This document shows positions 37,931-51,399 of a DNA stretch of 64,000 bases, one piece after another. This stretch comes from Henricia sp. BOLD:AAB3569. Taxonomy: Eukaryota > Echinodermata > Asteroidea > Spinulosida > Echinasteridae. The translations under genes were made by a program, and so were the position numbers. Where the stretch lies: the NCBI GenBank assembly GCA_037783545.1, contig JBBELK010000320.1:62001-126000 (forward strand), read 5' to 3'. The first letter of the stretch is position 1; each line of letters opens with the position of its first letter. The notes beneath the pieces were generated by a model, which did no database searches, had not been told where the DNA came from, and saw only the letters and a program-made list of their open reading frames with translations.

Positions 37931-40900
37931 GTGTGTCCCAAATGCCGGCAAATTTGGGAATCAAGGAATTTTCCAACCAACTTCAAATTTTGCATGCTCC
38001 AAACTGTATATATTCCGCACTTGTCATGCAAAATTGACATATTTTCGCTGGGAAATGACGGAGAAATTTCAGAGTTTAGGGAAAACGGAGCTCGGCTGCG
38101 AGGTTATTCCCCTAACCGTGGCTGTTGGGACACCCTGCGCCGCGCTGGTGTACATTTGTACGGCCGTTGACTCACCCCAGATTATGACGGGAATTAGGTC
38201 AAAGTGTGTCGCAAATGACGGCAAATTTGGAAATCAAGGAATTTTCCAACCAACTTCAAATTTTGCATGCTCCAAACTGTATATATTCCGCACTTGTCAT
38301 GCAAAATTGACAGATTTTCGCTGGGAAATGACGGAGAAATTTCAGAGTTTAGGGAAAACGGAGCTCGGCTGCGTGGTTATTCCCCTAACCGTGGCTGTTG
38401 GGACACCCTGCGCCGCGCTGGTGTACATTTGTACGGCCGTTGACTCACCCCAGATTGTGACGGGAATTAGGTCAAAGTGTGTCCCAAATGCCGGCAAATT
38501 TGGAAATCAAGGAATTTTCCAACCAACTTCAAATTTTGCATGCTCCAAACTGTATATATTCCGCACTTGTCATGCAAAATTGACAGATTTTCGCTGGGAA
38601 ATGACGGAGAAATTTCAGAGTTTAGGGAAAACGGAGCTCGGCTGCGTGGTTATTCCCCTAACCGTGGCTGTTGGGACACCCTGCGCCGCGCTGGTGTACA
38701 TTTCTACGGCCGTTGACTCACCCCAGATTGTGACGGGAATTAGGTCAAAGTGTGTCCCAAATGCCGGCAAATTTGGAAATCAAGGAATTTTCCAACCAAC
38801 TTCAAATTGTGCATGCTCCAAACTGTATATATTCCGCACTTGTCATGCAAAATTGACATATTTTCGCTGGGAAATGACGGAGAAATTTCAGAGTTTAGGG
38901 AAAACGGAGCTCGGCTGCGAGGTTATTCCCCTAACCGTGGCTGTTGGGACACCCTGCGCCGCGCTGGTGTACATTTGTACGGCCGTTGACTCACCCCAGA
39001 TTATGACGGGAATTAGGTCAAAGTGTGTCGCAAATGACGGCAAATTTGGAAATCAAGGAATTTTCCAACCAACTTCAAATTTTGCATGCTCCAAACTGTA
39101 TATATTCCGCACTTGTCATGCAAAATTGACAGATTTTCGCTGGGAAATGACGGAGAAATTTCAGAGTTTAGGGAAAACGGAGCTCGGCTGCGTGGTTATT
39201 CCCCTAACCGTGGCTGTTGGGACACCCTGCGCCGCGCTGGTGTACATTTGTACGGCCGTTGACTCACCCCAGATTGTGACGGGAATTAGGTCAAAGTGTG
39301 TCCCAAATGCCGGCAAATTTGGAAATCAAGGAATTTTGCAACCAACTTCAAATTTTGCATGCTCCAAACTGTATATATTCCGCACTTGTCATGCAAATTT
39401 GACAGATTTTCGCTGGGAAATTACGGAGAAATTTCAGAGTTTAGGGAAAACGGAGCTCGGCTGCGTGGTTATTCCCCTAACCGTGGCTGTTGGGACACCC
39501 TGCGCATGCGCCGCGCTGGTGTACATTTGTACGGCCGTTGACTCACCCCAGATTGTGACGGGAATTAGGTCAAAGTGTGTCCCAAATGCCGGCAAATTTG
39601 GAAATCAAGGAATTTTCCAACCAACTTCAAATTTTGCATGCTCCAAACTGTATATATTCCGCACTTGTCATGCAAAATTGACAGATTTTCGCTGGGAAAT
39701 GACGGAGAAATTTCAGAGTTTAGGGAAAACGGAGCTCGGCTGCGTGGTTATTCCCCTAACCGTGGCTGTTGGGACACCCTGCGCCGCGCTGGTGTACATT
39801 TCTACGGCCGTTGACTCACCCCAGATTGTGACGGGAATTAGGTCAAAGTGTGTCCCAAATGCCGGCAAATTTGGAAATCAAGGAATTTTCCAACCAACTT
39901 CAAATTTTGCATGCTCCAAACTGTATATATTCCGCACTTGTCATGCAAAATTGACAGATTTTCGCTGGGAAATGACGGAGAAATTTCAGAGTTTAGGGAA
40001 AACGGAGCTCGGCTGCGTGGTTATTCCCCTAACCGTGGCTGTTGGGACACCCTGCGCCGCGCTGGTGTACATTTGTACGGCCGTTGACTCACCCCAGATT
40101 GTGACGGGAATTAGGTCAAAGTGTGTCCCAAATGCCGGCAAATTTGGAAATCAAGGAATTTTCCAACCAACTTCAAATTTTGCATGCTCCAAACTGTATA
40201 TATTCCGCACTTGTCATGCAAATTTGACAGATTTTCGCTGGGAAATGACGGAGAAATTTCAGAGTTTAGGGAAAACGGAGCTCGGCTGCGTGGTTATTCC
40301 CCTAACCGTGGCTGTTGGGACACCCTGCGCATGCGCCGCGATGGTGTACATTTGTACGGCCGTTGACTCACCCCAGATTGTGACGGGAATTAGGTCAAAG
40401 TGTGTCCCAAATGCCGGCAAATTTGGAAATCAAGGAATTTTCCAACCAACTTCAAATTTTGCATGCTCCAAACTGTATATATTCCGCACTTGTCATGCAA
40501 AATTGACAGATTTTCGCTGGGAAATGACGGAGAAATTTCAGAGTTTAGGGAAAACGGAGCTCGGCTGCGTGGTTATTCCCCTAACCGTGGCTGTTGGGAC
40601 ACCCTGCGCCGCGCTGGTGTACATTTGTACGGCCGTTGACTCACCCCAGATTGTGACGGGAATTAGGTCAAAGTGTGTCCCAAATGCCGGCAAATTTGGA
40701 AATCAAGGAATTTTCCAACCAACTTCAAATTTTGCATGCTCCAAACTGTATATATTCCGCACTTGTCATGCAAAATTGACATATTTTCGCTGGGAAATGA
40801 CGGAGAAATTTCAGAGTTTAGGGAAAACGGAGCTCGGCTGCGTGGTTATTCCCCTAACCGTGGCTGTTGGGACACCCTGCGCATGCGCCGCGCTGGTGTA

Positions 40901-41782
40901 CATTTGTACGGCCGTTGACTCACCCCAGATTGTGACGGGAATTAGGTCAAAGTGTGTCCCAAATGCCGGCAAATTTGGAAATCAAGGAATTTTCCAACCA
41001 ACTTCAAATTTTGCATGCTCCAAACTGTATATATTCCGCACTTGTCATGCAAAATTGACAGATTTTCACTGGGAAATGACGGAGAAATTTCAGAGTTTAG
41101 GGAAAACGGAGCTCGGCTGCGTGGTTATTCCCCTAACCGTGGCTGTTGGGACACCCTGCGCCGCGCTGGTGTACATTTGTACGGCCGTTGACTCACCCCA
41201 GATTGTGACGGGAATTAGGTCAAAGTGTGTCCCAAATGCCGGCAAATTTGGAAATCAAGGAATTTTCCAACCAACTTCAAATTTTGCATGCTCCAAACTG
41301 TATATATTCCGCACTTGTCATGCAAAATTGACAGATTTTCGCTGGGAAATGACGGAGAAATTTCAGAGTTTAGGGAAAACGGAGCTAGGCTGCGTGGTTA
41401 TTCCCCTAACCGTGGCTGTTGGGACACCCTGCGCATGCGCCGCGCTTGTGTACATTTGTACGGCCGTTGACTCACCCCAGATTGTGACGGGAACTAGGTC
41501 AAAGTGTGTCCCAAATGCCGGCAAATTTGGAAATCAAGGAATTTTCCAACCAACTTCAGATTTTGCATGCTCCAAACTGTATATATTCCGCACTTGTCAT
41601 GCAAAATTGACAGATTTTCGCTGGGAAATGACGGATAAATTTCAGAGTTTAGGGAAAACGGAGCTCGGCTGCGTGGTTATTCCCCTAACCGTGGCTGTTG
41701 GGACACCCTGCGCATGCGCCGCGCTGGTGTACATTTGTACGGCCGTTGACTCACCCCAGATTGTGACGGGAATTAGGTCAAA
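37931..41782 (+). repeat. 14-unit block with an internal 819-bp duplication
   Basis: Unit starts and types: E/G hybrid 37931, M 38204, M 38477, G-short 38750, M 39023, N 39296, M 39575, M 39848, N 40121, M 40400, G 40673, H 40952, F 41225, L 41504. GCTGCGAGGTT at 38101 and 38920, and CAGATTATGACGG with GTCGCAAATGACGG after it, recur exactly 819 bp (three 273-bp units) apart. TTTCTACGG, otherwise typical of P units, is in the 273-bp units at 38477 and 39575. Units at 39296 and 40121 share CATGCAAATTTGAC. Confidence 0.92.
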
Positions 41783-44700
41783 GTGTGTCCCAAATGCCGG
41801 CAAATTTGGAAATCAAGGAATTTTCCAACCAACTTCAAATTTTGCATGCTCCAAACTGTATATATTCCGCACTTGTCATGCAAAATTGACAGATTTTCGC
41901 TGGGAAATGACGGAGAAATTTCAGAGTTTAGGGAAAACGGAGCTCGGCTGCGTGGTTATTCCCCTAACCGTGGCTGTTGGGACACCCTGCGCCGCGCTGG
42001 TGTAAATTTGTACGGCCGTTGACTCACCCCAGATTGTGACGGGAATTAGGTCAAAGTGTGTCCCAAATGCCGGCAAATTTGGAAATCAAGGAATTTTCCA
42101 ACCAACTTCAAATTTTGCATGCTCCAAACTGTATATATTCCGCACTTGTCATGCAAAATTGACAGATTTTCGCTGGGAAATGACGGAGAAATTTCAGAGT
42201 TTAGGGAAAACGGAGCTCGGGTGCGTGGTTATTCCCCTAACCGTGGCTGTTGGGACACCCTGCGCATGCGCCGCGCTGGTGTACATTTGTACGGCCGTTG
42301 ACTCACCCCAGATTGTGACGGGAATTAGGTCAAAGTGTGTCCCAAATGCCGGCAAATTTGGAAATCAAGGAATTTTCCAACCAACTTCAGATCTTGCATG
42401 CTCCAAACTGTATATATTCCGCACTTGTCATGCAAAATTGACAGATTTTCGCTGGGAAATGACGGAGAAATTTCAGAGTTTAGGGAAAACGGAGCTCGGC
42501 TGCGTGGTTATTCCCCTAACCGTGGCTGTTGGGACACCCTGGGCATGCGCCGAGCTGGGAAATGACGGAGACATTTCAGAGTTTAGGGAAAACGGAGCTA
42601 GGCTGCGTGGTTATTCCCCTAACCGTGGCTGTTGGGACACCCTGCGCATGCGCCGCGCTTGTGTACATTTGTACGGCCGTTGACTCACCCCAGATTGTGA
42701 CGGGAATTAGGTCAAAGTGTGTCCCAAATGCCGGCAAATTTGGAAATCAAGGAATTTTCCAACCAACTTCAAATTTTGCATGCTCCAAACTGTATATATT
42801 CCGCACTTGTCATGCAAAATTGACAGATTTTCGCTGGGAAATGACGGAGAAATTTCAGAGTTTATGGAAAACGGAGCTCGGCTGCGTGGTTATTCCCCTA
42901 ACCGTGGCTGTTGGGACACCCTGCGCATGCGCCGAGCTGGTGTACATTTGTACGGCCGTTGACTCACCCCAGATTGTGACGGGAATTAGGTCAAAGTGTG
43001 TCCCAAATGCCGGCAAATTTGGGAATCAAGGAATTTTCCAACCAACTTCAAATTTTGCATGCTCCAAACTGTATATATTCCGCACTTGTCATGCAAAATT
43101 GACAGATTTTCGCTGGGAAATGACGGAGAAATTTCGGAGTTTAGGGAAAACGGAGCTCGGCTGCGTGGTTATTCCCCTAACCGTGGCTGTTGGGACAACC
43201 TGCGCCGCGCTGGTGTACATTTGTACGGCCGTTGACTCACCCCAGATTGTGACGGGAATTAGGTCAAAGTGTGTCCCAAATGCCGGCAAATTTGGAAATC
43301 AAGGAATTTTCCAACCAACTTCAAATTTTGCATGCTCCAAACTGTATATATTCCGCACTTGTCATGCAAAATTGACAGATTTTCGCTGGGAAATGACGGA
43401 GAAATTTCAGAGTTTAGGGAAAACGGAGCTAGGCTGCGTGGTTATTCCCCTAACCGTGGCTGTTGGGACACCCTGCGCATGCGCCGCGCTTGTGTACATT
43501 TGTACGGCCGTTGACTCACCCCAGATTGTGACGGGAATTAGGTCAAAGTGTGTCCCAAATGCCGGCAAATTTGGAAATCAAGGAATTTTCCAACCAACTT
43601 CAAATTTTGCATGCTCCAAACTGTATATATTCCGCACTTGTCATGCAAAATTGACATATTTTCGCTGGGAAATGACGGAGAAATTTCAGAGTTTAGGGAA
43701 AACGGAGCTCGGCTGCGTGGTTATTCCCCTAACCGTGGCTGTTGGGACACCCTGCGCATGCGCCGCGCTGGTGTACATTTGTACGGCCGTTGACTCACCC
43801 CAGATTGTGACGGGAATTAGGTCAAAGTGTGTCCCAAATGCCGGCAAATTTGGAAATCAAGGAATTTTCCAACCAACTTCAAATTTTGCATGCTCCAAAC
43901 TGTATATATTCCGCACTTGTCATGCAAAATTGACAGATTTTCACTGGGAAATGACGGAGAAATTTCAGAGTTTAGGGAAAACGGAGCTCGGCTGCGTGGT
44001 TATTCCCCTAACCGTGGCTGTTGGGACACCCTGCGCCGCGCTGGTGTACATTTGTACGGCCGTTGACTCACCCCAGATTGTGACGGGAATTAGGTCAAAG
44101 TGTGTCCCAAATGCCGGCAAATTTGGAAATCAAGGAATTTTCCAACCAACTTCAAATTTTGCATGCTCCAAACTGTATATATTCCGCACTTGTCATGCAA
44201 AATTGACAGATTTTCGCTGGGAAATGACGGAGAAATTTCAGAGTTTAGGGAAAACGGAGCTAGGCTGCGTGGTTATTCCCCTAACCGTGGCTGTTGGGAC
44301 ACCCTGCGCATGCGCCGCGCTTGTGTACATTTGTACGGCCGTTGACTCACCCCAGATTGTGACGGGAATTAGGTCAAAGTGTGTCCCAAATGCCGGCAAA
44401 TTTGGAAATCAAGGAATTTTCCAACCAACTTCAAATTTTGCATGCTCCAAACTGTATATATTCCGCACTTGTCATGCAAAATTGACAGATTTTCGCTGGG
44501 AAATGACGGAGAAATTTCAGAGTTTTGGGAAAACGGAGCTCGGCTGCGTGGTTATTCCCCTAACCGTGGCTGTTGGGACACCCTGCGCATGCGCCGAGCT
44601 GGTGTACATTTGTACGGCCGTTGACTCACCCCAGATTGTGACGGGAATTAGGTCAAAGTGTGTCCCAAATGCCGGCAAATTTGGAAATCAAGGAATTTTC

Positions 44701-45209
44701 CAACCAACTTCAGATTTTGCATGCTCCAAACTGTATATATTCCGCACTTGTCATGCAAAATTGACAGATTTTCGCTGGGAAATGACGGAGAAATTTCAGA
44801 GTTTAGGGAAAACGGAGCTGGGCTGCGTGGTTATTCCCCTAACCGTGGCTGTTGGGACACCCTGCGCATGCACCGCGCTTGTGTACATTTGTACGGCCGT
44901 TGACTCACCCCAGATTGTGACGGGAATTAGGTCAAAGTGTGTCCCAAATGCCGGCAAATTTGGAAATCAAGGAATTTTCCAACCAACTTCAAATTTTGCA
45001 TGCTCCAAACTGTATATATTCCGCACTTGTCATGCAAAATTTACAGATTTTCACTGGGAAATGACGGAGAAATTTCAGAGTTTAGGGAAAACGGAGCTCG
45101 GCTGCGTGGTTATTCCCCTAACCGTGGCTGTTGGGACACCCTGCGCCGCGATGGTGTACATTTGTACGGCCGTTGACTCACCCCAGATTGTGACGGGAAT
45201 TAGGTCAAA
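41783..45209 (+). repeat. 12-mer higher-order repeat, copy 1 (3,427 bp)
   Basis: Unit starts and types: A 41783, B 42056, C 42335, D 42717, E 42996, F 43269, G 43548, H 43827, F 44100, I 44379, J 44658, K 44937. The lengths sum to 3,427 bp. The same twelve units in the same order occur at 47973. Within the long open frame of the two copies the only residue difference I noticed is Met versus Leu, caused by AAATGACGG versus AATTGACGG in the composite. Confidence 0.95.
42335..42716 (+). repeat. Composite C unit 10 (382 bp), in 12-mer copy 1
   Basis: Late form with AGATCT at 42389-42394, CCCTGGGCATG and GGAGACATTTC. It is the third unit of the 3,427-bp repeat. Confidence 0.96.
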
Positions 45210-47972
45210 GTGTGTCCCAAATGCCGGCAAATTTGGAAATCAAGGAATTTTCCAACCAACTTCAAATTTTGCATGCTCCAAACTGTATATATTCCGCACT
45301 TGTCATGCAAAATTGACAGATTTTCGCTGGGAAATGACGGAGAAATTTCAGAGTTTAGGGAAAACGGAGCTCGGCTGCGTGGTTATTCCCCTAACCGTGG
45401 CTGTTGGGACACCCTGCGCCGCGCTGGTGTAAATTTGTACGGCCGTTGACTCACCCCAGATTGTGACGGGAATTAGGTCAAAGTGTGTCCCAAATGCCGG
45501 CAAATTTGGAAATCAAGGAATTTTCCAACCAACTTCAAATTTTGCATGCTCCAAACTGTATATATTCCGCACTTGTCATGCAAAATTGACAGATTTTCGC
45601 TGGGAAATGACGGAGAAATTTCAGAGTTTAGGAAAAACGGAGCTCGGGTGCATGGTTATTCCCCTAACCGTGGCTGTTGGGACACCCTGCGCATGCGCCG
45701 CGCTGGTGTACATTTGTACGGCCGTTGACTCACCCCAGATTGTGACGGGAATTAGGTCAAAGTGTGTCCCAAATGCCGGCAAATTTGGAAATCAAGGAAT
45801 TTTCCAACCAACTTCAGATTTTGCATGCTCCAAACTGTATATATTCCGCACTTGTCATGCAAAATTGACAGATTTTCGCTGGGAAATGACGGAGAAATTT
45901 CAGAGTTGAGGGAAAACGGAGCTCGGCTGCGTGGTTATTCCCCTAACCGTGGCTGTTAGGACACCCTGCGCATGCGCCGCGCTGGTGTACATTTGTACGG
46001 CCGTTGACTCACCCCAGATTGTGACGGGAATTAGGTCAAAGTGTGTCCCAAATGCCGGCAAATTTGGAAATCAAGGAATTTTCCAACCAACTTCAAATTT
46101 TGCATGCTCCAAACTGTATATATTCCGCACTTGTCATGCAAAATTGACAGATTTTCGCTGGGAAATGACGGAGAAATTTCAGAGTTTAGGGAAAACGGAG
46201 CTCGGCTGCGTGGTTATTCCCCTAACCGTGGCTGTTGGGACACCCTGCGCCGCGCTGGTGTAAATTTGTACGGCCGTTGACTCACCCCAGATTGTGACGG
46301 GAATTAGGTCAAAGTGTGTCCCAAATGCCGGCAAATTTGGAAATCAAGGAATTTTCCAACCAACTTCAAATTTTGCATGCTCCAAACTGTATATATTCCG
46401 CACTTGTCATGCAAAATTGACAGATTTTCGCTGGGAAATGACGGAGAAATTTCAGAGTTTAGGAAAAACGGAGCTCGGGTGCATGGTTATTCCCCTAACC
46501 GTGGCTGTTGGGACACCCTGCGCATGCGCCGCGCTGGTGTACATTTGTACGGCCGTTGACTCACCCCAGATTGTGACGGGAATTAGGTCAAAGTGTGTCC
46601 CAAATGCCGGCAAATTTGGAAATCAAGGAATTTTCCAACCAACTTCAAATTTTGCATGCTCCAAACTGTATATATTCCGCACTCGTCATGCAAAATTGAC
46701 AGATTTTCGCTGGGAAATGACGGAGAAATTTCAGAGTTCAGGGAAAACGGAGCTCGGCTGCGTGGTTATTCCCCTAACCGTGGCTGTTGGGACACCCTGC
46801 GCATGCGCTGGTGTACATTTCTACGGCCGTTGACTCACCCCAGATTGTGACGGGAATTAGGTCAAAGTGTGTCCCAAATGCCGGCAAATTTGGAAATCAA
46901 GGAATTTTCCAACCAACTTCAAATTTTGCATGCTCCAAACTGTATATATTCCGCACTTGTCATGCACAATTGACAGATTTTCGCTGGGAAATGACGGAGA
47001 AATTTCAGAGTTTAGGGAAAACGGAGCTCGGGTGCGTGGTTATTCCCCTAACCGTGGCTGTTGGGACACCCTGCGCATGCGCTGGTGTACATTTCTACGG
47101 CCGTTGACTCACCCCAGATTGTGACGGGAATTAGGTCAAAGTGTGTCCCAAATGCCGGCAAATTTGGAAATCAAGGAATTTTCCAACCAACTTCAAATTT
47201 TGCATGCTCCAAACTGTATATATTCCGCACATGTCATGCAAATTTGACAGATTTTCGCTGGGAAATGACGGAGAAATTTCAGAGTTTAGGGAAAACGGAG
47301 CTCGGCTGCGTGGTTATTCCCCTAACCGTGGCTGTTGGGACACCCTGTGCATGCGCCGCGCTGGTGTACATTTGTACGGCCGTTGACTCACCCCAGATTG
47401 TGACGGGAATTAGGTCAAAGTGTGTCCCAAATGCCGGCAAATTTGGAAATCAAGGAATTTTCCAACCAACTTCAAATTTTGCATGCTCCAAACTGTATAT
47501 ATTCCGCACTCGTCATGCAAAATTGACAGATTTTCGCTGGGAAATGACGGAGAAATTTCAGAGTTCAGGGAAAACGGAGCTCGGCTGCGTGGTTATTCCC
47601 CTAACCGTGGCTGTTGGGACACCCTGCGCATGCGCTGGTGTACATTTCTACGGCCGTTGACTCACCCCAGATTGTGACGGGAATTAGGTCAAAGTGTGTC
47701 CCAAATGCCGGCAAATTTGGAAATCAAGGAATTTTCCAACCAACTTCAGATTTTGCATGCTCCAAACTGTATATATTCCGCACTTGTCATGCAAAATTGA
47801 CAGATTTTCGCTGGGAAATGACGGAGAAATTTCAGAGTTTAGGGAAAACGGAGCTCGGCTGCGTGGTTATTCCCCTAACCGTGGCTGTTGGGACACCCTG
47901 CGCATGCGCCGCGCTGGTGTACATTTGTACGGCCGTTGACTCACCCCAGATTGTGACGGGAATTAGGTCAAA
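45210..47972 (+). repeat. A-B-L / A-B block with a cluster of 274-bp P units
   Basis: Unit starts and types: A 45210, B 45483, L 45762, A 46041, B 46314, P 46593, B/P hybrid 46867, N 47141, P 47420, L 47694. The B units at 45483 and 46314 carry AGGAAAAACGG and GGGTGCATGG. L at 45762 has GTTGAGGG and GCTGTTAGG. P at 46593 and 47420 share GCACTCGTCATGC and GTTCAGGG. The unit at 46867 has CATGCACAATTG together with B-type GGGTGCG and P-type TTTCTACGG. Confidence 0.92.
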
Positions 47973-50900
47973 GTGTGTCCCAAATGCCGGCAAATTTGGA
48001 AATCAAGGAATTTTCCAACCAACTTCAAATTTTGCATGCTCCAAACTGTATATATTCCGCACTTGTCATGCAAAATTGACAGATTTTCGCTGGGAAATGA
48101 CGGAGAAATTTCAGAGTTTAGGGAAAACGGAGCTCGGCTGCGTGGTTATTCCCCTAACCGTGGCTGTTGGGACACCCTGCGCCGCGCTGGTGTAAATTTG
48201 TACGGCCGTTGACTCACCCCAGATTGTGACGGGAATTAGGTCAAAGTGTGTCCCAAATGCCGGCAAATTTGGAAATCAAGGAATTTTCCAACCAACTTCA
48301 AATTTTGCATGCTCCAAACTGTATATATTCCGCACTTGTCATGCAAAATTGACAGATTTTCGCTGGGAAATGACGGAGAAATTTCAGAGTTTAGGGAAAA
48401 CGGAGCTCGGGTGCGTGGTTATTCCCCTAACCGTGGCTGTTGGGACACCCTGCGCATGCGCCGCGCTGGTGTACATTTGTACGGCCGTTGACTCACCCCA
48501 GATTGTGACGGGAATTAGGTCAAAGTGTGTCCCAAATGCCGGCAAATTTGGAAATCAAGGAATTTTCCAACCAACTTCAGATCTTGCATGCTCCAAACTG
48601 TATATATTCCGCACTTGTCATGCAAAATTGACAGATTTTCGCTGGGAAATGACGGAGAAATTTCAGAGTTTAGGGAAAACGGAGCTCGGCTGCGTGGTTA
48701 TTCCCCTAACCGTGGCTGTTGGGACACCCTGGGCATGCGCCGAGCTGGGAATTGACGGAGACATTTCAGAGTTTAGGGAAAACGGAGCTAGGCTGCGTGG
48801 TTATTCCCCTAACCGTGGCTGTTGGGACACCCTGCGCATGCGCCGCGCTTGTGTACATTTGTACGGCCGTTGACTCACCCCAGATTGTGACGGGAATTAG
48901 GTCAAAGTGTGTCCCAAATGCCGGCAAATTTGGAAATCAAGGAATTTTCCAACCAACTTCAAATTTTGCATGCTCCAAACTGTATATATTCCGCACTTGT
49001 CATGCAAAATTGACAGATTTTCGCTGGGAAATGACGGAGAAATTTCAGAGTTTATGGAAAACGGAGCTCGGCTGCGTGGTTATTCCCCTAACCGTGGCTG
49101 TTGGGACACCCTGCGCATGCGCCGAGCTGGTGTACATTTGTACGGCCGTTGACTCACCCCAGATTGTGACGGGAATTAGGTCAAAGTGTGTCCCAAATGC
49201 CGGCAAATTTGGGAATCAAGGAATTTTCCAACCAACTTCAAATTTTGCATGCTCCAAACTGTATATATTCCGCACTTGTCATGCAAAATTGACAGATTTT
49301 CGCTGGGAAATGACGGAGAAATTTCGGAGTTTAGGGAAAACGGAGCTCGGCTGCGTGGTTATTCCCCTAACCGTGGCTGTTGGGACAACCTGCGCCGCGC
49401 TGGTGTACATTTGTACGGCCGTTGACTCACCCCAGATTGTGACGGGAATTAGGTCAAAGTGTGTCCCAAATGCCGGCAAATTTGGAAATCAAGGAATTTT
49501 CCAACCAACTTCAAATTTTGCATGCTCCAAACTGTATATATTCCGCACTTGTCATGCAAAATTGACAGATTTTCGCTGGGAAATGACGGAGAAATTTCAG
49601 AGTTTAGGGAAAACGGAGCTAGGCTGCGTGGTTATTCCCCTAACCGTGGCTGTTGGGACACCCTGCGCATGCGCCGCGCTTGTGTACATTTGTACGGCCG
49701 TTGACTCACCCCAGATTGTGACGGGAATTAGGTCAAAGTGTGTCCCAAATGCCGGCAAATTTGGAAATCAAGGAATTTTCCAACCAACTTCAAATTTTGC
49801 ATGCTCCAAACTGTATATATTCCGCACTTGTCATGCAAAATTGACATATTTTCGCTGGGAAATGACGGAGAAATTTCAGAGTTTAGGGAAAACGGAGCTC
49901 GGCTGCGTGGTTATTCCCCTAACCGTGGCTGTTGGGACACCCTGCGCATGCGCCGCGCTGGTGTACATTTGTACGGCCGTTGACTCACCCCAGATTGTGA
50001 CGGGAATTAGGTCAAAGTGTGTCCCAAATGCCGGCAAATTTGGAAATCAAGGAATTTTCCAACCAACTTCAAATTTTGCATGCTCCAAACTGTATATATT
50101 CCGCACTTGTCATGCAAAATTGACAGATTTTCACTGGGAAATGACGGAGAAATTTCAGAGTTTAGGGAAAACGGAGCTCGGCTGCGTGGTTATTCCCCTA
50201 ACCGTGGCTGTTGGGACACCCTGCGCCGCGCTGGTGTACATTTGTACGGCCGTTGACTCACCCCAGATTGTGACGGGAATTAGGTCAAAGTGTGTCCCAA
50301 ATGCCGGCAAATTTGGAAATCAAGGAATTTTCCAACCAACTTCAAATTTTGCATGCTCCAAACTGTATATATTCCGCACTTGTCATGCAAAATTGACAGA
50401 TTTTCGCTGGGAAATGACGGAGAAATTTCAGAGTTTAGGGAAAACGGAGCTAGGCTGCGTGGTTATTCCCCTAACCGTGGCTGTTGGGACACCCTGCGCA
50501 TGCGCCGCGCTTGTGTACATTTGTACGGCCGTTGACTCACCCCAGATTGTGACGGGAATTAGGTCAAAGTGTGTCCCAAATGCCGGCAAATTTGGAAATC
50601 AAGGAATTTTCCAACCAACTTCAAATTTTGCATGCTCCAAACTGTATATATTCCGCACTTGTCATGCAAAATTGACAGATTTTCGCTGGGAAATGACGGA
50701 GAAATTTCAGAGTTTTGGGAAAACGGAGCTCGGCTGCGTGGTTATTCCCCTAACCGTGGCTGTTGGGACACCCTGCGCATGCGCCGAGCTGGTGTACATT
50801 TGTACGGCCGTTGACTCACCCCAGATTGTGACGGGAATTAGGTCAAAGTGTGTCCCAAATGCCGGCAAATTTGGAAATCAAGGAATTTTCCAACCAACTT

Positions 50901-51399
50901 CAGATTTTGCATGCTCCAAACTGTATATATTCCGCACTTGTCATGCAAAATTGACAGATTTTCGCTGGGAAATGACGGAGAAATTTCAGAGTTTAGGGAA
51001 AACGGAGCTGGGCTGCGTGGTTATTCCCCTAACCGTGGCTGTTGGGACACCCTGCGCATGCACCGCGCTTGTGTACATTTGTACGGCCGTTGACTCACCC
51101 CAGATTGTGACGGGAATTAGGTCAAAGTGTGTCCCAAATGCCGGCAAATTTGGAAATCAAGGAATTTTCCAACCAACTTCAAATTTTGCATGCTCCAAAC
51201 TGTATATATTCCGCACTTGTCATGCAAAATTTACAGATTTTCACTGGGAAATGACGGAGAAATTTCAGAGTTTAGGGAAAACGGAGCTCGGCTGCGTGGT
51301 TATTCCCCTAACCGTGGCTGTTGGGACACCCTGCGCCGCGATGGTGTACATTTGTACGGCCGTTGACTCACCCCAGATTGTGACGGGAATTAGGTCAAA
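47973..51399 (+). repeat. 12-mer higher-order repeat, copy 2 (3,427 bp)
   Basis: Unit starts and types: A 47973, B 48246, C 48525, D 48907, E 49186, F 49459, G 49738, H 50017, F 50290, I 50569, J 50848, K 51127. Each start is 6,190 bp right of its partner in copy 1. Rare markers shared with copy 1 include GTTTATGGAAAACGG in D, GGGACAACCTGC in E, GTTTTGGGAAAACGG in I, and GCATGCACCGCG in J. The private marker is GGGAATTGACGG near 48750. After K, this copy goes directly to B at 51400, without the A unit that follows copy 1. Confidence 0.95.
48525..48906 (+). repeat. Composite C unit 11 (382 bp), in 12-mer copy 2
   Basis: Late form; AGATCT at 48579. A private GGGAATTGACGG directly after the join (near 48748) distinguishes it from 42335. 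Confidence 0.96.

Noticed and set aside
49279-49479. Reverse-strand 66-codon frames at E units (33492, 43089, 49279, 54644, 56130, 57895, 59387, 60600)
   Set aside because: They arise from the E-type CAGAG to CGGAG change that removes a reverse stop; they follow the repeat, not a gene.
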